A program made the position numbers and the translations under genes. Positions 1-6,374 of a stretch of DNA of 6,388 bases are shown here, one piece after another. This stretch comes from an uncultured Chromatiaceae bacterium (GTDB taxonomy: Bacteria > Pseudomonadota > Gammaproteobacteria > Enterobacterales > Alteromonadaceae). Numbering within the stretch: the first letter of the stretch is position 1; every line of letters begins with the position of its first letter. The notes beneath the pieces were generated by a model that was not told the origin of the DNA, did not search any database, and saw only the letters and a list, made by a program, of their open reading frames with translations. The stretch lies in assembly GCA_946481195.1 (NCBI GenBank), contig CAMLNG010000230.1, forward strand, positions 1 through 6,388, read 5' to 3'.

Positions 1-152
1 CGAACCTGGATCACTTCGATGTCGCTGGTTTCAGCTTTTTTATCTGTCGCCGGCGCCTGCTGGGCATACAGCGGCAACGCGGCAGTCCCGGTCAGCAGCA
101 GCGAAATCGCTTTAGCTAACGCAGTTCTGGTAAATGGTTTTTTGTTGTGCAT
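1..152 (-). CDS. TonB-dependent receptor, N-terminal fragment (cut by window edge)
   Basis: Reading the minus strand from the ATG at 152-150 gives 50 complete codons before the window ends, so only the N terminus is seen. It starts MHNKKPFTRTALAK, followed by a hydrophobic stretch (AISLLLTGTAALPL) and a likely signal peptidase I site after LYA at residue 30. The mature part begins QQAPATDKKAETSDIEVIQV. The DIEVIQV segment resembles the TonB-box region of the complete receptor at the other end of this window (VEVIEIKG), and the signal-peptide layout is also similar. From this I infer a TonB-dependent outer-membrane receptor, but the plug and barrel lie outside the window. The start is supported by AGGGAA seven bases upstream. 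The gene is divergent from the GH16 gene and may import the same or a related glycan. Another outer-membrane or periplasmic protein cannot be excluded from 50 residues. Confidence 0.72.
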   Translation of the reverse strand, partial: MHNKKPFTRTALAKAISLLLTGTAALPLYAQQAPATDKKAETSDIEVIQV

Positions 153-159
153 CTATCCG

Positions 160-165
160 TTCCCT
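160..165 (-). promoter_or_regulatory. Ribosome binding site of the divergent receptor gene
   Basis: On the minus strand this reads AGGGAA and lies seven bases before the ATG at 152-150. It is a good Shine-Dalgarno match at normal spacing, and it supports this start for the truncated reading frame. Confidence 0.6.
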
Positions 166-292
166 ATTGATTTATTGTGAGTCAGTCAACTCAAACCGGT
201 CTGCAGCTTGTGTGGATACGACTGTACTTATTAGTTTCAGCTGCCGGTTCGGGGTGTGGGAATTCAGTATCTTTTCCTGTACTTCTTCATCA

Positions 293-304
293 GACGGATC
301 CGTC
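293..304. promoter_or_regulatory. 12-bp perfect palindrome, possible protein-binding site
   Basis: GACGGATCCGTC is a perfect 12-bp palindrome in non-coding DNA, about 140 bases upstream of the minus-strand receptor start. It does not resemble the GAAAGCGCTTTC operators, so if it is functional it would bind a different regulator. One palindrome of this size can arise by chance, so this is a weak call. Confidence 0.25.
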
Positions 305-475
305 CCACCAAAAACATTCTAGAGAGGAAGCCCGGCTAAAGAAGTTGCCAAAATGCGTTACCTTTTTGCTTTTTTTAATTTATTTCGCCACCGGTAGCAA
401 GACGAGCTGCGCAATTTTCAACCAAAAAACTTCTACCGTTCTGCTTATTTTTGCGACGAAATCAATCTGCGCCAA

Positions 476-504
476 TTGACCTTTGCCAAATTCAGCCATA
501 GTCT
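476..504 (+). promoter_or_regulatory. Putative sigma-70 promoter for the GH16 gene
   Basis: TTGACC (476-481) is a 5/6 match to the -35 consensus. A 17-base spacer leads to TAGTCT (499-504), a weak -10 element; CATAGT at 497-502 with a 15-base spacer is an alternative. Transcription would start near 511, inside the first operator half of the palindrome at 504-534. That is a typical repressor arrangement. The weak -10 keeps confidence low. Confidence 0.4.
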
Positions 505-534
505 TTGAAAGCGCTTTCAGAAAGCGCTTTCAAA
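504..534. promoter_or_regulatory. Double LacI/GalR-type operator forming a 31-bp palindrome
   Basis: Two copies of GAAAGCGCTTTC (507-518 and 520-531) sit side by side with one base, A519, between them. Their centres are 13 bp apart. Each copy is a perfect palindrome with a central CG, the hallmark of LacI/GalR-family operators; the first, in its 14-bp form TGAAAGCGCTTTCA, fits the general pattern TGNAANCGNTTNCA. The flanks are also symmetric, so 504-518 and 520-534 are exact reverse complements (15-bp arms). The block lies directly downstream of the putative promoter and 82 bp before the GH16 start, consistent with repression released by a sugar inducer. Neither strand has a T-run after the palindrome, so it is not an intrinsic terminator. 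The cognate regulator is not in the window. Confidence 0.75.
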
Positions 535-564
535 ATAAAAACAAACTGCGTTAAAGGCACTGAC

Positions 565-603
565 ATGAATGATGCGCTGCCCCGACGCCAGTTCACCAGT
601 TAA
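565..603 (+). CDS. Possible 12-codon leader ORF upstream of the GH16 gene
   Basis: ATG at 565 opens a short frame, MNDALPRRQFTS, ending in TAA at 601-603. AAAGG (553-557) lies seven bases before it, which is good ribosome-binding-site spacing. The stop falls one base before the AGGA that serves the GH16 gene, so a ribosome leaving this frame would sit on that site, and translational coupling is conceivable. The peptide has no run of a single amino acid and no obvious attenuator hairpin follows. It may simply be chance, or the AAAGG may serve the nearby ATG at 569. Confidence 0.25.
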   Translation: MNDALPRRQFTS

Positions 604-604
604 C

Positions 605-608
605 AGGA
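605..608 (+). promoter_or_regulatory. Ribosome binding site deciding the GH16 start
   Basis: AGGA lies eight bases before the ATG at 617. It supports that start over the in-frame ATG at 569, whose 16 extra residues (MMRCPDASSPVNRTST) would put a non-signal extension before an otherwise normal lipoprotein signal peptide. Confidence 0.55.
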
Positions 609-616
609 CAAGCACA

Positions 617-3292
617 ATGAATAGACGACTTCTGCGGATCACGCCGCAGCAGGCCACTGTAGTCAAAGGCGGAATGTACAGCGCCCTGCTCAGTGCCGCA
701 CTGCTGACCGGCTGCGGCGGTGACACTGCCACCCAGACTGACATTGCTAAAACCGACACCAGCAAGCCGGCCACCGGCTGGAACCTGGTGTGGAGTGATG
801 AATTTGACGGTCAGAACATCGACACCAATAAATGGAACTTTGAAGTGAACTGCGCCGGCGGCGGCAATAACGAAAAACAATGTTATACCGCTGACAAAAC
901 CAATGCCTTCCTGTCGGCCGGCATGCTGAATATTGTGGCCAAACCCGCTCCGGCCGGCGCTGAGAAACCCTATACCTCGGCCCGCATTACCACGAAGAAA
1001 AAAGCCGATTTTAAATATGGCCGCTTTGAAATGCGCGCCAAACTGCCTTCAGGCCAGGGCGCCTGGCCGGCGTTCTGGATGATGCCAACAGATTCTGTCT
1101 ACGGCGACTGGCCTCGCTCTGGTGAAATCGACATCATGGAAGCGGTCAATCTGAAAGTAAAAGATGCGACCGGCAATATTGAATCCAACGTACACGGCAC
1201 TTTGCACTACGGCAAACCCTGGCCGAATAACAGCAGCTCAGGTAAAAACTATGCGTTACCCGGCGGCAAAAACCCGGCCGATGATTTCCATACCTATGCG
1301 GTGGAATGGCAACAAGGCGAAATTCGCCGGTATGTGGATGACTATCTGTTTGTCACGCAGCGCCAGTCAGACGTGCGTTACAACAGCAAAGACCAGGCGG
1401 TTGGCCTGAAACATCGTGGCTGGTTTACCGAATATTATGACCAGACCAGCGGCAAGCTGAATACCTACTGGACTTCTGCGCCTTTTGACCAGAAATTTTT
1501 CCTGATCCTGAACTTCGCCGTTGGCGGTAACTGGTCGGAAAACGTCAATAACAAAGGTATAGACGCCGCCGCTTTTGCCAATGGTCAAAGCTTTGTCGTC
1601 GATTATGTCCGCGCTTATCAATGCGCCGCTAATCCGGATACCGGCAAAGGCTGTGAATCGATTCGTCCAGGTTATGACAAAACGACCGACGCTTTGGTCG
1701 AAGGCAAAGCACCAATCCCGGTACCGCCTTCAGACGGCGTGGCCCGCAACCTGACCATTTTTGATAATGCCGTCAATCCAAGCTGGCCGGGCTGGGATTG
1801 CTGTGGTGGCAGCACGCCAACTGTGGTGAACGACAATCAACGCGGTGGTGTGATGGAATTCCGTGTCGGCGGTGCTCCTACCGTCAACGGTTTTATCAGC
1901 CGCGCGGAATTTATCAAAGACCCGGCTGGTTCACCCTCGCCGTTTGACGCCTCACCACTGGCCAATACCGGCAGCTTAAGCTTCGCGATGAAAGCCGTGT
2001 CGCTGCCAAATAACCCAGGCGCGGTGTGGAAACTCAAAGTCGAAAGTAATAACGCCGCGACTGCTGTCGAGCTGGATTTAACTGCAAGTACAGAAGGCAA
2101 AGCGCCGGCTGCCGGCGTCTGGCAAACCTACACCTTTCCGCTGAAAAAACTGGCGGATGCTGGTCTTGATTTATCCGCCATTGATGTGGTGATGATATTC
2201 CCGGCCTGGGGCTCAGGTGAAGGCGCCGTGTATCAGGTTGATGACGTTAAAATTGCCGGCCCGGGCAGCACAACTCCGTCGCTGACTATTTACAAAGACA
2301 GCCAGAACCTCGACTGGCCGATGTGGGATTGTTGTGGTGGCAGTAAACCAACTGAAGAGATGGACGATGCCGCCCATGGCATGACCGCCGAATTTAAAAT
2401 CGGTGGCGCCCCGACTGTAATGGGGTTTATCACCCGGCCGGCCAACAATGGCGGCAACAAACCATTCGACGCCTCCGCCATTCTGGCCAAAGGCCTGATC
2501 AAATTTGACCTCAAAGTGGTCAACGCCCCAAGCGACCCGACAGCCGTCTGGAAATTCAAAGTTGAGGCCAACAACGCGGCCACCGCAGTCGAGCTGAACT
2601 TCACTGACAGTGTTGAAGGCAAAGCGCCGGTCACCGGCCAATGGCAGACTTACAGCTTTAAACTCAGCGACTTAGCCGCCAAAGGTTTAGATGTCAGCGC
2701 TATCGACGTACTGATGATGTTCCCGGCCTGGGGCACCGGCAACGGCGCAGTCTACCGGGTCGACAATGTCAGCATCGGCGAACCTGCCCTGCCATCCAAC
2801 AGCGGTTTAACCCTGTTTGCCGACGCGGCCGCAGCCAACTGGTCGTTATGGGATTGTTGTGGCGGCAGTAAACCAACAGTCGAAGACGACGATGCCGCCC
2901 ATGGCAAAACCGCCCAATACAATATCGGTGGCGCGCCAACTGTGATGGGCATCTTCGCCGCCGACGGCACTTATTTTGATGCCAGCAGCATCCTCGATAC
3001 TGCCATCGTCAAATTCGAGATGAAGATAGTCACGCCACCGAGTGACAGCAGCGCTGAATGGCTGTTTAAGATTGAAGCCGACGATGCCGCCAGTGCCGTG
3101 CAGCTGAAACTGAGCGAAAGCCTGGAAGGCAAAGCGCCGGTCGTCGGTCAGTGGCAGACCTACAGCTACCGCTTAAAAGATCTGGCTGACAAAGGCCTCG
3201 ATGTCAGTGCTATCGATATTGTCATGGTCTTCCCAGCCTGGGGCCAGGGCAATGGCGCTGTATACCGGCTCGACAATGTGCAAATTAAATAG
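617..3292 (+). CDS. GH16 endo-beta-1,3-glucanase (laminarinase-like) lipoprotein with three C-terminal repeat modules
   Basis: Predicted to hydrolyse internal bonds of a beta-glucan, most likely laminarin-type beta-1,3-glucan, at the cell surface or in the periplasm. Numbering is for the 891-aa form from ATG 617. Residues 1-32 form a signal peptide ending in the lipobox LLTG-C33. The residues after C33 are Gly-Gly-Asp, with no Asp at +2, so outer-membrane sorting is expected. Residues about 55-335 are the GH16 catalytic domain. The active-site motif GEIDIMEAVN gives E170 as nucleophile, D172 as assisting residue and E175 as acid/base. Other family blocks are WSDEFDG, GGGNNEKQCYT, GAWPAFWMMP, HGTLHYG and LNFAVGGNW. 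A linker follows, then three related modules at 379-547, 556-720 and 731-891, each with W..WDCCGGS near its start. The three modules make the protein about three times the length of the catalytic domain. It is followed at 121 bp by a receptor gene on the same strand, and the double operator upstream suggests sugar-dependent repression. GH16 membership is firm; exact substrate is inferred. Confidence 0.93.
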   Translation: MNRRLLRITPQQATVVKGGMYSALLSAALLTGCGGDTATQTDIAKTDTSKPATGWNLVWSDEFDGQNIDTNKWNFEVNCAGGGNNEKQCYTADKTNAFLSAGMLNIVAKPAPAGAEKPYTSARITTKKKADFKYGRFEMRAKLPSGQGAWPAFWMMPTDSVYGDWPRSGEIDIMEAVNLKVKDATGNIESNVHGTLHYGKPWPNNSSSGKNYALPGGKNPADDFHTYAVEWQQGEIRRYVDDYLFVTQRQSDVRYNSKDQAVGLKHRGWFTEYYDQTSGKLNTYWTSAPFDQKFFLILNFAVGGNWSENVNNKGIDAAAFANGQSFVVDYVRAYQCAANPDTGKGCESIRPGYDKTTDALVEGKAPIPVPPSDGVARNLTIFDNAVNPSWPGWDCCGGSTPTVVNDNQRGGVMEFRVGGAPTVNGFISRAEFIKDPAGSPSPFDASPLANTGSLSFAMKAVSLPNNPGAVWKLKVESNNAATAVELDLTASTEGKAPAAGVWQTYTFPLKKLADAGLDLSAIDVVMIFPAWGSGEGAVYQVDDVKIAGPGSTTPSLTIYKDSQNLDWPMWDCCGGSKPTEEMDDAAHGMTAEFKIGGAPTVMGFITRPANNGGNKPFDASAILAKGLIKFDLKVVNAPSDPTAVWKFKVEANNAATAVELNFTDSVEGKAPVTGQWQTYSFKLSDLAAKGLDVSAIDVLMMFPAWGTGNGAVYRVDNVSIGEPALPSNSGLTLFADAAAANWSLWDCCGGSKPTVEDDDAAHGKTAQYNIGGAPTVMGIFAADGTYFDASSILDTAIVKFEMKIVTPPSDSSAEWLFKIEADDAASAVQLKLSESLEGKAPVVGQWQTYSYRLKDLADKGLDVSAIDIVMVFPAWGQGNGAVYRLDNVQIK
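1751..2257 (+). repeat. WDCCGGS module, copy 1
   Basis: Encodes residues 379-547 of the GH16 protein. It opens LTIFDNAVNPSWPGWDCCGG and carries the conserved blocks GGAPTV.GF, NNAATAVEL, EGKAP, WQTY, SAID and FPAWG.GEGAVY, ending VDDVKIA. It is the most divergent copy and has a longer loop (SRAEFIKDPAGSPSPFDAS) before the FDAS block. The aromatic-rich strand pattern suggests a beta-sandwich carbohydrate-binding module. A galactose-binding-like fold such as Exop_C is a tentative suggestion only. Confidence 0.8.
2282..2776 (+). repeat. WDCCGGS module, copy 2
   Basis: Encodes residues 556-720. It opens LTIYKDSQNLDWPMWDCCGG and ends FPAWGTGNGAVYRVDNVSI. It follows copy 1 after a short GPGSTTPS linker. 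By eye it is closer to copy 3 than to copy 1 (shared DDAAHG, GLDVSAID and GNGAVYR), which suggests a later duplication of these two. Confidence 0.8.
2807..3289 (+). repeat. WDCCGGS module, copy 3
   Basis: Encodes residues 731-891, the C terminus of the protein. It opens LTLFADAAAANWSLWDCCGG and ends FPAWGQGNGAVYRLDNVQIK. The loop between GGAPTVMG and FDAS is shortened (IFAADGTY), whereas copies 1 and 2 have longer Gly/Pro/Asn-rich loops. This copy may therefore differ in ligand contacts. Confidence 0.8.
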
Positions 3293-3403
3293 GCGTGCAG
3301 ATTAAATCATGTTTCAGATCAGTTAGTTGATTAGAACAGACGATCATAAAACAGCACATAGCACCCGGCCTGCTGTCTTGTCGCCGCCGGCTGCTGTGAA
3401 AAC

Positions 3404-3407
3404 AGGA
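3404..3407 (+). promoter_or_regulatory. Ribosome binding site deciding the receptor start
   Basis: AGGA lies six bases before the ATG at 3414. The frame stays open upstream to a TTG at 3327, but the 29 extra residues are polar and would bury the signal peptide, so ATG 3414 is the preferred start. Confidence 0.6.
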
Positions 3408-3413
3408 TTACGT

Positions 3414-6371
3414 ATGAACCAGACATTTTTCAGTAAAAATAAGCTCACCAGCGCCATGCTGCTGGCACTGAGCACAGGGTTGCCGGTGTATGCCGCGCAG
3501 CAGCAACAACCGGCGGCTAACGCCACAGAAGAAAAAGTAGAAGTCATTGAAATTAAAGGTATTCGCGGCAGCTTAATCCGCTCCATGGATATCAAACGCG
3601 AAGCCAATGGCGTGGTGGATGCCATCTCTGCCGAAGAGATGGGTAAATTCCCCGACACCAACCTCGCCGAATCGCTGCAGCGCATTACCGGTGTCTCGGT
3701 TAGCCGCGCCAACGGCGAAGGCAGCCAAATTACCGTGCGTGGTTTTGGCCCGGATTTTAACCTGGTGACCCTCAACGGCCGGCAAATGCCGGGCACAGGT
3801 TATACCCGCTCTTACAATCTGGAAAACTTATCTTCGGAAGGTGTCAGCGCCTTAGAAGTGTATAAAACCGCCCGCGCTTCCAACCCAAGCGGTGGTTTAG
3901 GCGCCACCGTCAATATCATCACCACCCGGCCGCTGCAAAAACCGGGGCTGCACGCTTCGGCCACCGCCAAAGGTATCTACGACAGCAGTAATGAAATTGG
4001 CGATGACGTGACGCCAGAACTGGCCACAGTGTTGAGTTCAACCATGTTTGACGACAAAGTCGGTTTGTCGTTGTCACTGTCGCACCAGGAACGGGATTTC
4101 CAGAAACAGCAGGCCAATGTACAAGGCTGGCAGGCCAATGTGGCATTACCAACGCTGGCTGCGGACAAAGTCAAAGATGCCCGTCCGGTCGGCGCCGATG
4201 GCAAACCCAGCGGCAATTATTATTTTGCCAAAGACATGAACTACAGCATTGAAGATGTGCAGCGCGAACGCAGCAATGGCCAACTGACTTTACAAGTGCG
4301 GCCGGTGGATGCCTTCACTGCCACTATCGATTACACCGCGTCGCGCGCCATCACCGGCAGCCAGAGCATTGGCTGGGGCATCTGGAACGAATTTGGCGGT
4401 AATATCAATGGCTATGAATTAGACGCCAACGGTACCGCGATTTACGCCGACATTAGCGGCAATGACGGCTCTTTCACTGCGAACAAAGGCACCACTGAAG
4501 TCAAAGCGGCCTCAGTTGGCGTCAATTTTGACTGGCAGGTCTATGACGCGCTGCAACTGACGCTCGATTACCATGATTCCGACAATAAAGCCGATAACGG
4601 CGCGGACAAGGGCCTTGGCAGTCAGGGCCAGGTGATTTTGGGTTCAGACCAACTGCTGCGCAAAGTCTACGACTACCGCACTGGCGAGATACCACAAGCC
4701 ATCGTGTACTGGAAAAACGGCACCACCACGCTCAATCCAGGCGAAATTGACTCCAACTTCAGTCAGTTTATTCACTCACCTGGCAAAGCCGAAATTCAGC
4801 AGTGGCAGCTCGATGGTAAATGGGACAATGATTATTTCAGCTTCCCGCTGACCGACGTTGGCTTTGGCATCGCCCGCACTGACCAGACTATGGGCGGCCA
4901 CCAGGGCTGGAGCGGTTTGCGCGGTGGCCCGGGCTTTAACCCGGCTTACCCGCAGATTTTCCCGGATGCGATGTTTGTCCGTCACAGCACGGCGAACTTC
5001 CTCGACCAGTTTGTCGGCGGCGGCAATGGCATGCAGCCAGGCTATTACTACAGCTATGACTTTGACGAAGCGGTCGCCCGCCAGCTGGCATTCCTGACCA
5101 AAGGCGTGATGGGCGCCGATGAATATTCGATTGACCCTTACTACGACGGCATCGACAGCGAAAGTTATGTCAACGAAGTGACCGACAGCGTCTACCTGCA
5201 GGGCCGCTTTGACTTCAGCGTCAAAGACATCCCGCTGCAGCTCAATGTCGGCCTGCGCTATGAAGAAACCACAGTCGACAGCACGGTGCGCCAGCGCGTT
5301 GAAACGCAAGTCAACTGGGAAAGCCCGTCCGAGTGGATCACGCAGTACCAGCAAGGCGGCACCGCCAACTTCCTGCAGCAGGAAGGCAAACACGATGTGC
5401 TGTTGCCAATGTTTGACCTCAAAGCCGAATTGCATGAAGACTTAGTCGGCCGTTTCTCTTATGGCAAGAGTATTACCCGCGCCCCGCTTGGTATGCTGGC
5501 CGGTGGCCGCAGCTTAAGCGGCAGTCCGAAACCAGACGCCCGCAGCGGCAGTCAGGGCAATACCAATCTGTTGCCGTTTGAGTCAACCAACCTGGATTTA
5601 AGCCTGGAATATTATTACGGCGAAGGCAGTTATGCCGCAGTCGGCTATTTCCGTAAAGACGTCGATAACTTTATCCAGACCACTATCACGGAAACCACTA
5701 TCGAAGGTCTGCGCGACATCCTGAATGGCCCGCGCTACAAAAAAGCAGTGGCGGATATTGTCGCCCGTGGCGAGCAAGCCACCAGCAGCGCGATTTATGC
5801 GCAAATGCTGGCAAATGGTAATGGCAATGCCCAGGGCAAAATCGAACCGGCCGCCGACGACCCGCTGATGGTGTGGCAAATCAGCCAACCGGCCAATACC
5901 GACAGCAAAGCGGTGGATGGTTTTGAACTGGCCTTCCAGCACCTGCTCGGTGACACCGGTTTTGGTGTCGGCGCCAACGCGACTTTTGTGCAGGGTGATG
6001 TCGAATTTGACGTGATGAGCTTAAGCCAGCAAGCACCGCTGACCGGTTTAAGTGATTCTGCCAACCTGCAGCTGTTTTATGAAAAAGACGGCCTGTCGGT
6101 TAAGGTCACTTACGCCTGGCGCGATTCGTATCTGATTGGTGTCGGTCAGGCACAAGGCTCCAGCGATGCACCACCGCAGTTTGCCGAAACCTTTGGCCAG
6201 TGGGATTTAAGCGTTAATTACGACATCCTGCCACAGCTGACCGTCTTCCTCGAGGGCATCAACCTGAACAACGAAACCGAACGCGGTTACGGCCGCTTCG
6301 AGGAACAGTTCCTGTTTGCCCGCCAATACGGACCGCGCGTCGCGCTCGGTGTGCGCTACCGGCTGGAATAA
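3414..6371 (+). CDS. TonB-dependent outer-membrane receptor (probable glycan importer)
   Basis: Predicted outer-membrane barrel that imports a substrate using energy from TonB-ExbB-ExbD; next to a GH16 enzyme the likely substrate is beta-glucan oligosaccharide (inference from context). Numbering is for the 985-aa form from ATG 3414. Residues 1-27 are a signal peptide (MLLALSTGLPVYA, cleavage before AQQQQ). VEVIEIKG at 42-49 is the likely TonB-box region. The plug spans about 62-174, with KFPDTNLAESLQRITGVSVS, ITVRGFGPDFNLVTLNGR and LGATVNIITTRP. The rest is a long barrel with many alternating aromatic strands. Length and motifs fit the large TonB-dependent receptors common in Alteromonadales, Xanthomonas and Caulobacter (TIGR01782 type). 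There is no extra N-terminal signalling domain, so it is not expected to be a FecA-type transducer. The chain ends GVRYRLE, without the usual terminal aromatic residue. It is probably co-transcribed with the GH16 gene, because no terminator or clear promoter is seen in the 121-bp gap. Confidence 0.93.
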   Translation: MNQTFFSKNKLTSAMLLALSTGLPVYAAQQQQPAANATEEKVEVIEIKGIRGSLIRSMDIKREANGVVDAISAEEMGKFPDTNLAESLQRITGVSVSRANGEGSQITVRGFGPDFNLVTLNGRQMPGTGYTRSYNLENLSSEGVSALEVYKTARASNPSGGLGATVNIITTRPLQKPGLHASATAKGIYDSSNEIGDDVTPELATVLSSTMFDDKVGLSLSLSHQERDFQKQQANVQGWQANVALPTLAADKVKDARPVGADGKPSGNYYFAKDMNYSIEDVQRERSNGQLTLQVRPVDAFTATIDYTASRAITGSQSIGWGIWNEFGGNINGYELDANGTAIYADISGNDGSFTANKGTTEVKAASVGVNFDWQVYDALQLTLDYHDSDNKADNGADKGLGSQGQVILGSDQLLRKVYDYRTGEIPQAIVYWKNGTTTLNPGEIDSNFSQFIHSPGKAEIQQWQLDGKWDNDYFSFPLTDVGFGIARTDQTMGGHQGWSGLRGGPGFNPAYPQIFPDAMFVRHSTANFLDQFVGGGNGMQPGYYYSYDFDEAVARQLAFLTKGVMGADEYSIDPYYDGIDSESYVNEVTDSVYLQGRFDFSVKDIPLQLNVGLRYEETTVDSTVRQRVETQVNWESPSEWITQYQQGGTANFLQQEGKHDVLLPMFDLKAELHEDLVGRFSYGKSITRAPLGMLAGGRSLSGSPKPDARSGSQGNTNLLPFESTNLDLSLEYYYGEGSYAAVGYFRKDVDNFIQTTITETTIEGLRDILNGPRYKKAVADIVARGEQATSSAIYAQMLANGNGNAQGKIEPAADDPLMVWQISQPANTDSKAVDGFELAFQHLLGDTGFGVGANATFVQGDVEFDVMSLSQQAPLTGLSDSANLQLFYEKDGLSVKVTYAWRDSYLIGVGQAQGSSDAPPQFAETFGQWDLSVNYDILPQLTVFLEGINLNNETERGYGRFEEQFLFARQYGPRVALGVRYRLE

Positions 6372-6374
6372 AAA

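Larger units (their letters stand above)
153..564. other. Divergent intergenic control region
   Basis: This stretch of about 410 bp separates two divergent genes. The open frames crossing it (for example the plus-strand frame from the GTG at 177 to 479) have no usable Shine-Dalgarno and no recognisable protein features, so I read the region as non-coding. It holds the double operator at 504-534, a plausible plus-strand promoter at 476-504, a 12-bp palindrome at 293-304, a T-rich tract around 362-384, and a small inverted repeat, TGAGT/ACTCA, at 178-193 in the leader of the minus-strand gene. I found no convincing -35/-10 pair for the minus-strand gene. Confidence 0.7.

Noticed and set aside
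100..111. Inverted repeat AGCGA-AA-TCGCT
   Set aside because: It lies within the signal-peptide coding part of the minus-strand gene, and five-base arms are expected by chance.
134..479. Open frames on the plus strand in the divergent intergenic region (62 and 100 codons)
   Set aside because: The 100-codon frame begins with GTG at 177. Neither has a good ribosome binding site or recognisable protein features, and one overlaps the start of the minus-strand receptor.
504..534. Palindrome read as an intrinsic terminator or inverted-repeat end of a mobile element
   Set aside because: No T-run follows on either strand, no transposase or target-site duplication is nearby, and the motif fits LacI-family operators well.
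2213..2641. 142-codon minus-strand open frame within the repeat modules
   Set aside because: It is antisense to the GH16 protein, with no independent start signal. A similar shadow frame appears opposite other module copies because the DNA is repeated.
3327..3350. Possible separate promoter for the receptor (TTGATT with CATAAA)
   Set aside because: The spacer is only about 12 bases and no other -10 at 16-18 bases is convincing.
3327..3413. Upstream TTG start giving a 1014-residue receptor
   Set aside because: The extra 29 residues are polar and precede a normal signal peptide. ATG 3414 has AGGA at six bases.
4776..5435. 219-codon open frame on the minus strand
   Set aside because: It lies wholly inside the receptor barrel, which is a clear family match on the plus strand. 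Long antisense frames are expected from the codon usage here.
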